From: Stictocephala bisonia
Lineage: Eukaryota > Arthropoda > Insecta > Hemiptera > Membracidae
Assembly (NCBI GenBank): GCA_035578905.1
Contig: JAQJVL010000127.1
Location: 682,001 to 746,000 of the forward strand
Length of the DNA stretch: 64,000 nt
Direction: 5' to 3'
Made by a program: the position numbers and the translations under genes. This document shows positions 37,257 through 48,912 of the stretch, piece by piece. Position 1 is the first letter of the stretch. Each line of letters opens with the position of its first letter. The notes beneath the pieces were generated by a model, which saw only the letters and a program-made list of their open reading frames with translations, was not told the DNA's origin and did not search any database.

Positions 37257-37687
37257 TTAATTAATTAGATATATATCTTTTAAGTTTACTACCTGCCTAC
37301 TCTAGTTGTATATTTGTATATACTTTGGAAGGAGTCTTATATGATATACTGTTTAAGCAAGTAGGCCTATATGATATTAATTATTAAAGTAAGAACTTTA
37401 ATTACTAATTGTAATTTTTCCTTTTTAAATTGATGTTATTATGTTATAATTTTTATTACTATGTTTTTTGGTTCTTTGCTTTAACACAGGCGCCACGGAG
37501 TGCGAGTTTTTTATTTTGCTGCTGGACTCACAATTAAATTGTTTGTATTGTGCTTTTTTAGAATTAACGTTGGCCACAAATACTGGATACTGTGGTCAAC
37601 TTTCTATTCCTACATTGTCATTGTTTTTGTGTTTTACTTTTTTAAAGGAATAAATTTTTCATTATTTCATTTCATTCATTTCATTTC

Positions 37688-39420
37688 ACTTGTGACGACG
37701 TTGTAACGGCTAACAGTTTATGTCATACATTTCTATACCAGTTTATTCACCATAAACAAAGGATCGTAAAACACCTAATAGTAATTTCGTACTTGGGGGA
37801 AATCACAGTGGTCAGTAACCTGTGATGGCGTTGTAACGGCTAACAGTTTGTGTCGTACATTTCTATACCAGTTTATTCACCATAAACAAAGGATCGTAAA
37901 ACACCTAATAGTAATTTCGTACTTGGGGGAAATCACAGTGGTCAGTAACCTGTGATGGCGTTGTTACGGCTAACAGTTTGTGTCGTACATTTCTATACCA
38001 GTTAATTCACATCCAACAAAGGACCGTAAAACACTCAATAGTAATGTCGGACACAGGGGAAATCACTGTGGCCGGTAACTTGAGACGGCATTGTAGCGGC
38101 TAACAGTTTATGTCATGCATTTCTATACCAGTTAATTCACCACAAACAAAGGACCGTTAAACACCTAATAGTAATTTCGTACTTGGGGGAAATCACAGTG
38201 GTCAGTAACCTGTGATGGCGTTGTAACGGCTAACAGTTTGTGTCGTACATTTCTATACCAGTTAATTCACATCCAACAAAGGACCGTAAAACACTCAATA
38301 GTAATGTCGGACACAGGGGAAATCACTGTGGCCGGTAACTTGAGACGGCATTGTAGCGGCTAACAGTTTATGTCATGCATTTCTATACCAGTTAATTCAC
38401 CATAAACAAAGGACCGTTAAACACCCAATAGTAATTTCGTACTCGGGGGAAATCACTGTGGTCAGTAACCTGTGACGGCGTTGTAACGGCTAACAGTTTG
38501 TGTTGTACATTTCTATACCAGTTAATTCACATCCAACAAAGGACCGTAAAACACTCAATAGTAATATCATACTTGGGGGAAATCACTGTGGCCAGTAACC
38601 TGTGACGACATTGTAACGGCTAACAGTTTGTGTCGTACATTTCTATACCAGTTAATTCACATCCAACAAAAGACCGTAAAACACTCAATAGTAATATTAT
38701 ACTCGGGGGAAATCACTGTGGCCAGTAACTTGTGACGACGTTGTAACGGCCTAACAGTTTATGTCATACATTTCTATACCAGTTCATTCACCATAAACGA
38801 AGGACCGTTAAACACCCAATAGTAATGTCGTACTCGGGGGAAATCACTGTGGTCAGTAACCTGTGACGGCGTTGTAACGGCTAACAGTTTGTGTCATACA
38901 TTTCTATACCAGTTCATTCACTATAAACGAAGGACCGTAAAACACCCAATAGTAATGTCGTACTCGGGGGAAATCACTGTGGTCAGTAACCTGTGACGGC
39001 GTTGTAACGGCTAACAGTTTGTGTCGTACATTTCTATACCAGTTAATTCACATCCAACAAAGGACCGTAAAATACTCAATAGTAATGTCGTACTCAGGGA
39101 AATCACTGTGGTCAGTAACCTGCAATGGCGTTGTAACGCCTAACAGTTTGGGTCATACTCTTCTATAACAGTTCATTCCCATCAAACAAAGGAACGTAAA
39201 GCACACAATAGTAATGTCGTACTCGGGGGAAATCACTGTGGCCAGTAACCTGCGATGGCGTTGTAACGGCCTAACAGTTTGGGTCATACATTTCTATAAC
39301 AGTTAATTCACAACAAAAAAAGGACCGTAAAAAACTCAATAATATTAATGTCGTTCTCAGGGAAAATCACTGTGACCCGTTGCCTGTGGTGAAGTTGGAA
39401 CGGTTTAATAATCGGCTTAT
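37688..39420 (+). repeat. 130-bp satellite array, about 13 units
   Basis: The monomer reads through 'ggctaacagtttgtgtcgta', 'catttctataccagttaatt', 'cacatccaacaaaggaccgt', 'aaaacactcaatagtaatg', 'tactcgggggaaatcactgt' and 'ggtcagtaacctgtgacggc'. The box 'aatcacagtg' recurs at 37801 and 37931, giving 130 bp. Adjacent monomers alternate between subtypes (atccaacaaagg.../ataaacaaagg...). The blocks 38000-38130 and 38260-38390 are identical, implying a 260-bp higher-order unit. Homology decays from about 39360. No coding frame. Confidence 0.93.
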
Positions 39421-40903
39421 AAATGATATTCCTATTAGTTTTAAAAAAGAACGTTTACTTTTACTGGGTATTTGGATTATTCATATTACAACTAAATAAA
39501 AAAACATAGGAATCAATGCAAAATATATTGATATATATTTCTAATTTGATTTAATTCGAATTTTAATTCAATTTAGTTCTATATTTAAAAGTATTAATTG
39601 TAAAGTATTACAGTAAAAAGTTGTTTTAATAGCTTATGAGGGCCTGGAATCAGTATAATGGTTGTTAATGGAGCAAAGCGTAGTTAGTTATATGGGCAGT
39701 TTGAAATTATTCTTTCATTATTTTTAATTGTAGTCTTAAAACTATCAATTATTTAATTAATACAATTTAAATATACATAATACAAATTTGTTTTTAATTA
39801 TTTATATAAGATGTTAATATTTATATGAGTAATATAATAAGGGTCAACGCTGATATTAAATGGATAACATAGAAAAATAATATAACGTTTAATAATTCTT
39901 AGGTTGAAGTTTTTGCAAAGATTTCATTCTGAAACTCTAAATTGTTTCCATTACATTAAAAATGTATACGTTTTGGATGTAATAAACTTTTATCTGTAAT
40001 ATTCCCACATGTTGCACGTGTTATCTCGAGTCAGCAAGTCACAGTTGGGTTACAATGGTCAGCATTTTGAATGTTGCAGACTACCCATCGTATAAAGGAG
40101 GAAATACTAGATTAGGGTGGTACTAAACTTCTTGAACTGTTATTAATTTTTTTCAAGTTTTGTAACAATAAATTTTACTGTAAGGTTATAATTTATATGC
40201 ACTTAAATTATGCAGGAGAAACATTTACTTGTCACATAAATAGGAATATTTTTAAAAACAACGATTTTTGTTTAACTTTGATCATTCTAAACGTGTGTAC
40301 ATCAACATGTTTTTGAATGTTTGATCACAAAATAAGAACTATCATAATTCTAAACCTATTTAATATAAAGCTTAACGTAGTGACTCACTGACTAACACAA
40401 CATTTTTAGGAAGTTCTCGGCATCCTACCACCATATACTTAAAATGAAATAAACTTTCAGGAAAACTAACAAAACTTTTTAAAAAGATTATAACCTTTGT
40501 TCCCCATCAAGCTCTAATGTATTTCTCATGGGAACATTGTGAAGTAGTTTTTTTTTTTTTTTTACCTAGCTCAAAATTTACAAGGAAATATTTTTCTAAC
40601 TTTGATGCCTAGCAAATGTGCACCATAAACTTGAATTTAAGCTTGGGAACTCAACATTTTGGGTTCTTGGGGGCCCAAAACACACATTTTTAAAAAATCA
40701 AGCTTTTTTTCATACTGACATTGTCCATTAAAATGGAGTATCAAATTAAAGATATTTTTCTCCTGAATCTAATCATATCATCGGATTATGAAGGTGGCGG
40801 ATATTATGGGACTCAGCCCCTAAAACGAAAAAATGTTTTCAAAAAGGAAAAAAGAACAGTATTATAATAAAATGGCCAAGGGGGGTATCAAACTATTAGT
40901 ATG
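39421..40903. other. AT-rich DNA, no gene seen
   Basis: Non-coding. A T17 run lies at about 40546-40562. The short palindrome 'gggggcccaa' region near 40670 has no further context. Confidence 0.4.
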
Positions 40904-41362
40904 CAGGGTCGACAAAAAATATGGAAACTCTTTCACGATTTCAAGTGTTCCATATATATTTTGATCATTATGTTTTTTTTTTTAAATATTTGTGTTGCAT
41001 AAAGTAAAATATTTGATCAGAATAATTTACTTAAAACCGTTTAATAGTGGATTAATAAAATGGTTCAAATTAGTTACTTTGAAATTCGAATTGCCACTTT
41101 TCTGGAAAGGGCCTTTCGAAGTCCGGTTTGTGGCAATTGTTTGCTCTTGAATAGATCTTTTCTTTGATGTCAAACTCTAACCAGGCTTACGTTGAAAACT
41201 TTCCTTCAAATCTTCGAGGGCCGTCGCCCTGAAAAGATTAAATATCGCTAGTGGCGTCAAAAAATGTGTTCTTTGTAACCATGATAATGTACTAGATTTC
41301 ACTTTTATAAGTGAAGTCATACAACAGTTGTGAACGCGTTTCCATATTTTTTGTCCACCTTG
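40904..41362. mobile_element. MITE, Tc1/mariner-like termini, 459 bp
   Basis: The left terminus 'cagggtcgacaaaaaatatg' is matched inverted at the right by 'catattttttgtccaccttg' (about 25 bp, two or three mismatches). TA-containing flanks (agTAtg / gTATAc) suit TA-target insertion. The interior has no long frame, so it is a non-autonomous deletion derivative. Confidence 0.65.
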
Positions 41363-41596
41363 TATACTTTTTTTCGGAATATACCTTTATATTTTGGATG
41401 ACAAAACATTAATAAACCCAAGTGAAGTGAGAAATTAAATGTATCTTTCTCTTTATTCCTAATATGCAATTACATTTTAGAAAAGACTATGTTATGGACT
41501 TAACTGCTCCAAAAACCAAAATTCATGGTTATGCAGTCTGAGTATCCAGGCAAGGACGAAAGCCGAGTTCCGCCAGTGGCTAAAAGCTAAGTTACC

Positions 41597-41681
41597 AGGC
41601 GAGGCAGTAGACCTAGCTTAACCTCATGAGGTAGTAAGTTTAAGCTAGGGTTGGCACGCGAAGCGTGCAGATGTGTCGCCT
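41597..41681. other. GC-rich nested-hairpin island (possible structured RNA or DNA element)
   Basis: Within AT-rich DNA, an outer stem AGGCGA (41597-41602) / TCGCCT (41676-41681) encloses two perfect hairpins: CCTAGCTTAA (41612-41621) / TTAAGCTAGG (41640-41649), with inner CCTCATGAGG, and GCACGC-GAA-GCGTGC (41654-41668). The second contains GCGAAGC, known to form an unusually stable mini-hairpin in single-stranded DNA. Together they make a three-way-junction fold followed by 'agcctttta'. The segment 41548-41596 is also GC-rich (aaagccgagttccgccagtggct). It does not match a family I know. It could be a non-coding RNA, a transposon end or a transferred bacterial palindromic repeat. Confidence 0.45.
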
Positions 41682-41841
41682 AGCCTTTTAATATAATTTA
41701 AAATACAAGATTATGAAATAGAAGCGAAAATATCCAAAAATATAAGAAAAAATTGTTGTTCAAGACGCCCATTTTACAGTTTAGTACTAAAAGTATACTA
41801 AACAACACAAATGTAAATTGCTTGGTAAGGCAAAATGTATT

Positions 41842-41900
41842 TGCGATACCGGGAATTGAACCCGGGCCTTCTGGATGAGAGCCAAGTATCATAGCCATTT
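41842..41900 (-). pseudogene. 5'-truncated tRNA-Glu(CUC) pseudogene or SINE fragment
   Basis: On the - strand 'ggctatgatacttggctctcatccagaaggcccgggttcaattcccggtat' matches the anticodon arm (anticodon CTC), variable loop, T arm (B box GGTTCAATTCC) and 3' acceptor side of eukaryotic tRNA-Glu. The 5' acceptor strand and most of the D arm are missing, replaced by 'aaaaagaaat', and the acceptor half ends TATCGCA. It cannot fold as a full tRNA, so a pseudogene or tRNA-derived retroposon is likely. Confidence 0.75.
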
Positions 41901-44297
41901 CTTTTTAAATTGGTTGAATGTTGTGGGTTTGTATTACTTTGATATTTATGACTAAGTATTTTATCATAGTTAATACGACAATGTTAAATTTACTAAAAAG
42001 CATCATGTCATAAAATGTATCATCATTGACTAATCTTCCAGTTTATAACAATTATTTCGTAAACATGAGAAAACTAGTTTAGTCTATTATAACTGATTAT
42101 TCTTAAATATTACTTGTTGACTGGTTTTATTATCATGTAAAATAGAATTTTTCTCCAAGTAGTAATTTTTTTTTATGGTTCGTTAATTATTTTATAGTTC
42201 GTTATTTACAAGTAGTAAATAAAATTTTTATGGTTCGTTAAATTAATTACCAGTTTCCCAATTAGAGCGACTGTCACTTGACCAAGGTGTGTTTGTGGTA
42301 ACAATCCAACAAGCGGTTTACCACAAGGTATTGGTGGTGACATGTGCTGGACGTTGTTGTACGTAAAACGGACACAATTAAACTTAGATTACCTAACCCA
42401 ATAATCAGCTTGTTTTTCTTTAACAAGCTTAATGTATCAAACATTTTACACCATATATAGTTATTTCATATTAAGTGATTTACTATGGGTAATGTTATTA
42501 AATAGTAATACAGACACTTTTTTCTGCTGAACATACTTTTCATAGCAAATAAATAACCAAGACATATGAATATGATATTTTTCATTTAAAAAAATCATGC
42601 AAAAAAAGAAAAAAGATTTATTCATCACTACTGAGCTGTGGGTACTAACATTTTGTGAACTTTGGTCATGATCACGAATATGGCAAGGTTAATGCAATCG
42701 GACCAGTACTTGCTAATGCCGAAAAGTACTGGTTTGTGTTAGGTTATATTGTTTTAGTATTGTATTGTTATGGGGCATTGTTTGATTGGGTATGGGTATG
42801 ATATTATGTTCTATACGAATATAAAAAAATGTATTCGTCCTTAAAGTAAGCAAAAACTAAATCTGAAACCAAGTTCTATGCTATCGGAAAACCAACGATA
42901 TTTTTTATTACTGTTAGCACTCGTTAGAAAGCAATGAATTCATAGTGAGTAATTCTTTATAATGAAGTCTTTGTTTGTATCAGGTAAAGCGTTCCCCACA
43001 TAATACTGAGTTAAGCTAAACACAACACTTCCTGTCACTAGATTTTTTTTTTTTTTTTTTTTTTATTGAGGGGGGAGGGGGAACAATAATTTCATTAGGT
43101 TAAATAATTTGGTCCAAATTGGTGACATCCATAAATACTTTTTAAAAACAATTCTTTACTGTTGTATATGTCATATTAATGTGTTCTTAGGTAAAAATAA
43201 ATATGTATATTGACTTATAAGGGATAAAGCTGTGTTTTCTCTTATTCTAATGCTTTTTTATATAATAAAATAGTCTGATTCTTTAGGTAGATATGAAAGT
43301 TGCCTTAACCAGATCATTCCTACGTTACCGCAAGATAACTTCGTCAAGCAACATTGAGCCAGGCTGTTTCTGGGATCCTGTTAAATGCATAAAGCCCGCC
43401 AGGACGGTTGATGGTGGTTGTTTTTGTCACAATTAGGCTTTTGGTCTCCAGGTTTGGTGTACGTTAGATACTTCTTAGATACTAGTTAAAATAAATTATG
43501 CTACGTTTTCAACATTTTCATTTATCTTAAAAGTTAATGTTTTTAAAATGTAGCCAATAATTATAAGTTGTTTAGAGTATGGCAATCACAGTAAAGATGT
43601 ATGTTATGCACGCACTATTGTATTGGTATGAAATATTAAGAATTAAAAATTTTTGCAATGTAATACAGATAGTGTAATACAATGCTTTGTTTACAAAGTT
43701 GTTGACGATAAGTGATACATCGATGAATATAAAAATCAAAGATGTATAGTAAACATAGTACATTAACAATGTAAATAATAATAAATAAATACTACACATT
43801 TTACCAATAAATTTGTAAACACCTTGTCATATCGTTGTTATGTTTTATTAACAGAACCTCGTTGTTTTTGTCCTGAACATAAGCTAGTAAAATTATATAA
43901 GCCTTTATTCATTATTCATTTGTAAGAGGCCGATCGTATATAAATGGGCCAATACGAGGGGCGCGTCAGGGTAGATGAACGATTTTAGTAATTTTTATTA
44001 GCTAAGGTCAACTGTTCCTCAGTAAGAGCTATGTATTAATAGACCAATAATTAGGGCAACTAAGGGACCTAGACCTTTACTTGGAATCTGAACCACGTAG
44101 TTTTGGGCCGATTTTAAGCTAACTGAATATCTATATTCATAATAATAATTACACTATTTTATAGAGTAATAAATGAATGAAGGGGGACTAATTAGTCTTT
44201 AGAAACGGAAATTATTAATGTGTTTCATGTGAATGTAACTTTTTGAATTTATTATATCTTAACACTTTGAAGATCTACTGGAAAATTGTTTCCACTA
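41901..44297. other. AT-rich DNA; repeat fragments, no gene seen
   Basis: Includes a local duplication around 42150-42240 ('tttttatggttcgttaa' twice), a T-run followed by G-rich 'gaggggggagggggaac' at 43045-43085, the relative of 7816-7945 at 43345-43470, and DR1 copy g on - at 43925-44120 ('agggcaactaagggacctag'). Confidence 0.4.
43925..44120 (-). repeat. DR1 repeat copy g
   Basis: Shares 'aaggtcaactg.tcctcag', 'attaatagaccaataattagggcaactaaggg', 'acctttacttggaatc' and 'accacgtag' with the other copies. Non-coding. Confidence 0.6.
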
Positions 44298-44355
44298 TTT
44301 ATCCAGCTTCTCTTCAAACTCAACATGGTCGTATGCTCTTTTCAAAAACACCTGG
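44298..44355 (-). pseudogene. Short reverse-transcriptase fragment (decayed LINE)
   Basis: The - strand frame reads VFLKRAYDHVEFEEKLDK then a stop. It follows the reverse-transcriptase block-A pattern (xDxKKAFDxVxHxxLLxKL) around the first catalytic Asp, with the leading Asp lost. Only about 18 codons are recognisable. It is most likely an old LINE remnant. Confidence 0.35.
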
Positions 44356-45989
44356 TTATGTTGTATATGATACATTTTAATCTGTAGACAGGTGAGTTTA
44401 ATGTTTCAGCACAGTGATCTAGTAGAAACTGGTGTATTAGTAGAGTGGCCAATATCAACCTTGCATAGTGATAGTATATTCTTTGTTTTATTTGTTGTTG
44501 GGAATATATATTGAATTGACAAACAGCTTAGTACTTCGTTGTTTCTACTTTCTTTCTCCAAACACGTATACTTTTTAAATCTGAGAAAGATTCAAATGTT
44601 AATATAAATGAAGTAGTTAATTTAATTTACAACAATACATGTTCAAAAGAAGTTGAATCAATAATTTTTGGCTAGTTTAGTAAAATAAATTAACCAATAA
44701 ATTGTTTAGTTCCCTGATTACACTAGCAAGCAGCTCTTTTTTTCAATTGTTATCAAACTATATAATATATTAAGTGAATTAAAATATTAGACACGTATTA
44801 GTATTTAGAAAATATTAAATATCTAAGGTAATACTCTAAAATTGTTATCAATACCTAAACTAGGTTACATAAACCATTCTCAACGTAGTAGTATGTGATA
44901 AAGTTAAGTCGTAACACAAGTATTTTTATGTTAGAGACGTGCTTTGCTACGCTGACGAAGAATTTGCGACGGGGGTAGTTTTAACAAGACATAATACGTT
45001 ATAGTGTACTTATAAATTGGAATAATTATCTGCAATAGGTTTAGAAAAATAAACTGTGGTTAAATATTTAAGAAAAAAATGGCGTTGAATTAATTAGTAT
45101 TATTTGTATTTATATTTCACTGATAAGTTATTAAAATGTTATTTGGTTCGACTAGGCCCTAGCAATTATTATTTAAATCCTCAAACTTCCAATATTCTGA
45201 GAATTCATACTGGCTGGAATGGTCTTTTAAATTTATATCTTCTCATTTCCCTAATTATTTTGTTTTGTATTTAAAAAATAAGCAATGTCTGTCTTTCAAA
45301 CTAATTTTCGGAAACAATTCAATCGAATAAAATGTCCTATTTTCCTAGAGACAGTCTTCGTAAGGTTTGTATACAAATTTTTATTTACGGGTTTGTATTT
45401 TGAATTGGTTAGGGGTTTCTTTTTTATTGTTATTATAAAGCCTGATAATATTATGCTAAGTAAGTGTATTTATTATCTACAACATTTGGCACTGTACTAG
45501 GGGTATTTATTTTAAATTTTATGAGAATATAAATTAAATATTTTATTTGTGAGAATAATGGTTTTTATATCAAATAAATACGAAATAATTTCTCTTTATA
45601 AATTATTTCACATCTTGAGAATCACTTGAATTAAAAAGTTTAAAAACAAATAGAAGTAATGTCCTATATAAATTCTTGTTATGCGATGAAATTAAAACTA
45701 GAAATATATATTTTTAATCACTGAAGTGAGAATAGCATTTTCAAGAGATACAGTATGAATATTTTGCTGCTTGCCAACTTTTAATGCTGCATATTTATTT
45801 TTTACTTTTAGTTTAATTTTGTCACGTTTATGTATATATATATGAAGGCCAACCTTGTTTTCAGTTAATTGATAAACTATTATATGATAAAACTTTTATT
45901 ATTAAGTACATTTTTAAATTAATATCATATCATTTTTTTATGTTTAGCAAAGTTAAATTTTATATGTTTAGTTTCTAAATAAAGAGCGT
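44356..45989. other. AT-rich DNA, no feature seen
   Basis: A 71-codon frame at 45285-45500 has ATG context but is Phe/Ile-rich without splice or homology support. Nothing else stands out. Confidence 0.4.
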
Positions 45990-46200
45990 GTATTAAGCAC
46001 AATACAAATAAAAGTTTATTCTACTTTTTTTACGACAGTGAATTTTTCGTCATTGAATCCTTCTGGTCTGAGGATTTTAAGCGTGGTTTAACGAGGTAAC
46101 TCACCATACATTTTGTACATTGTGTACTTATGCTGTATACATGTTTATTGTTTTACGTTCATTTGTATTGTTATAGTTTATTGTATTTATTAGTGTTGTG
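45990..46200. mobile_element. Diverged relative of the 8188 foldback element
   Basis: Shares 'ggtctgagga', 'aagcgtggtttaacga' (versus 'gagcgtagtttaccga'), 'tcaccata' and 'cattttgta' in order with the centre and right arm of 8188-8424. The left arm is degraded and the GAAA box has changed to GAGG. Confidence 0.45.
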
Positions 46201-48912
46201 CGTTGATAGTAGTTTTTCTACAAACACGTAACATTAAAAAACATGAAACGATAGTATATGTATCTCCTAAAGGGGATAAATACAGTAAAATCTAATATTA
46301 ACAATATCCTAGACAAACGTCTTTAGAACAAGGTGTTTATAATAACAAATCAAATATAATGTAGTATTTAAAACTTGTATGATATAAAAATAAATAGTGT
46401 TTAACAATGAGACTGTGTAAGATGGACTTAAAGTTACTTTAAATATATTAATCTTCTTTAACCTCAAAGTAATTTGCCTAATGAAGTAAAACACGAACTT
46501 AAGGAAAAAATACTGCAGATGAATTATTGTTCTACCCTTTGACAGATAGTTATCGTAAGCGATTAAGGAATTAATGCCAAGCGTACAATATAAAATTAAC
46601 TTTTTAATTATGAGTACATAATTAACCAAATTACTTTTAATATTCATCATGTAAATGTCATTCTTTTTTTTTATATATACAATGTGTTTCTTTGTAGTCT
46701 AGCAAATCTTATCAGTACTGAAATGGATTTTGGATAGTTAATTGTTTTCTATAAAACTTATTATGGTTAAGACAGTATGATTGAAATGATATGTTTAATG
46801 ATATTTTTATATACATATAAAAAGATGTATAAACCATCTTTACGCAGATATCTGTTTGTATTAAATATATTTTAGAAGATTCAAATTTTGTATTAATATA
46901 CAGCAAGTACAATAAATCTAAAAAAGGGTAATTAGTTAAAACACAGACTTAAGTTGTAAACATGCTTTATGATAAAAAAAATATTTACCGTACATGACTT
47001 TAATAGTGGGTGGATCAATAACATCCAACATACCTGGGGGTGTGGGTGGGTCAATGTCACCATACATGTTTGGAAGTTCATAGAAAATCTGATATACTAC
47101 TTGGAGTTACTATAATTGTATTGCTTTTTGAATACAAACAAATCAGTCGGCTCATGTCAAAATTTAAATTGTTTATACAGTATACATCCAAAATATAGTA
47201 TGAATTTATAGTGTACTTTGTTTCGTTACTTTATAAATTAAATAGTATTTATTCTCATATAAAGTACCCTTTCGTAACACATTCATGATATTAAAAATAA
47301 ATTACCTTCATTAGTTGATATTGATAGATATAATACCCAAATTGTTGATATAATATCCGAAGTTTTGTGGCAAAACATTTATAAATTGAGACATATTTAA
47401 AGCAAAGTAAAATATGTAGTGCCCGTAATTTCACTCTGTAAGATTACATTTCTGGATTATATGCTTGGCTAGTAGACGGTTGTGTTGCTTTACTAGCCAA
47501 CATGCTAACTGGTTCATTAATAATGAGATCACTAAACCGTTTAACTTAGAATACAAGTCAGTTATTATATCTACAGTTCAGAAGTTTAGGTTAAAATAAA
47601 TGTAAAGTGCTATTACAATACTGCAATACCAATAGTATGGTTAAACGTTATATCCACAACTTATTTGCGTCAACTTCAGTGGTATATCCGACACCAATAC
47701 CACTCTAGACGCAAGGTTGGGTGAACGGGTCAACACCACTGTATGTATATAAATGGGTGGACCAATACCAAAATATAGTGTGGGAGGGGGAACGTAGCTT
47801 GAATAGCCTTCCAGTTTATAAACATATTGGGGGGAAGGGAGGGGTAATGAACTGGTTCAAACAGGTTCACTGAAGATGGGAGATGTTAAAAAAAAATGCA
47901 CCAGTCTTCTGTAAGGATTAAAATCACGGCGCTCTCTTAACTACCGCAATACACATAAGCGCATCAGCGTTGCCACTTTGAACAGCCAGCGTTAGAGGGC
48001 CTGTTAACGGAATTGGTTGCAATGAAAACACCAGAAAATTAGAAAAACCCAAAAGCATAAGACTTTGGTAAGACTGAAATCGATAAAATTTTTTATTTAA
48101 CAAAAGTTTTATATTTTGTGCTAATAACGTTTTTGCAGATGGGGTACCCACACATAAAACTACAGCAATACCCATACACCTACAATGACACTGACCCACC
48201 CGCCCGCCCATACACATTCAGTGGCACTGGTGCAATTTTTTAACACTGGTGCAGAAGTAAAATGGCTAATTCTCTCTTATGGCCACTACAAGAAGTACCG
48301 TCCAAAACAAAGCTCCCAACTTATTTGCTCACTTCAAATGTGTCCATCTTCATCTTGTAGGATAAAATTCATCGCATCATGGTCATACCGACTGATACCA
48401 GTGAGTATGACTATTGAACCCAGTTTGATTAAAATACAAAACAAATAGGATTGTACAACAGGAATAAATACTGTACTTTATACTGTTAACAAAGGATAAA
48501 ATACATTGTATTTAAATTTTATAAAAATAATATACAATTTTTATCTTTAATATAATTGTTCAAACGTATAAATATATATTTACATATTACCCAATAAATT
48601 AGTAAACATATTTTAAGTTTTACTTCATAGAAATATTAACAATTTAACACACAAAATATTGATATATGTATCATACATCACTAAGTAAACTTAAGTATTT
48701 CTTCTTTTTAAATTACCTGAAATACTGTTTGACATATCTACTATAAGCCATTGTATCATGAAAACTTTATTGTATCGTATACATTGTATAGTACTACAAG
48801 TCGTCAAACTCCGGTAAACCAATATTGTTTTGACTTTATTTGTGCGATTGCCATTTGTATAAAATATGTTTCTAAAAAGGGATTACATTATTAAATAATT
48901 TTAAATATATTA
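46201..48912. other. AT-rich DNA with degenerate G/C-skewed minisatellite tracts, no gene seen
   Basis: Degenerate tracts at 46990-47080, 47690-47860 and 48130-48220 repeat 'gtgggtggatcaata', 'accaatacca' and 'acccacccgcccgccc'. On the - strand 47924-48010 reads PLTLAVQSGNADALMC, faintly ankyrin-like, and 48360-48430 reads RYDHDAMNFILQDEDGHI before a stop. Neither has usable splice sites or an extended frame, so no gene is called. Confidence 0.35.

Larger units (their letters stand above)
33106..37687 (+). mobile_element. Full-length non-LTR retrotransposon (LINE, CR1/L2-like)
   Basis: A ~4.6-kb element with a GC-rich 5' UTR (33106-33269), ORF1 (33270-34211), a 108-nt gap, ORF2 (34320-37256) and a ~430-nt 3' UTR. 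The 3' UTR ends in an AATAAA box and a short (TTCATT/TTTCA)n tail instead of poly(A). The layout (PHD-finger ORF1; APE endonuclease plus reverse transcriptase ORF2; microsatellite-like 3' tail) fits the CR1/L2/Daphne/Crack group of LINEs; the exact clade is an inference. Both frames are intact, so the copy is young and may be competent. It sits inside a 130-bp satellite, which resumes at 37688. No clear target-site duplication is visible; about 5-8 bp of satellite seem to be missing at the junction. Confidence 0.9.

Noticed and set aside
37468..37706. Small frames just after LINE ORF2
   Set aside because: Located in the LINE 3' UTR, low complexity, and running into the microsatellite tail and satellite.
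47924..48430. Ankyrin-like peptide (PLTLAVQSGNADALMC) and RYDHDAMNFILQDEDGHI on the - strand
   Set aside because: Each is under 35 codons, in G/C-skewed repeat-rich DNA, and the donor-like site after the second follows an in-frame stop. They cannot be joined into a gene.
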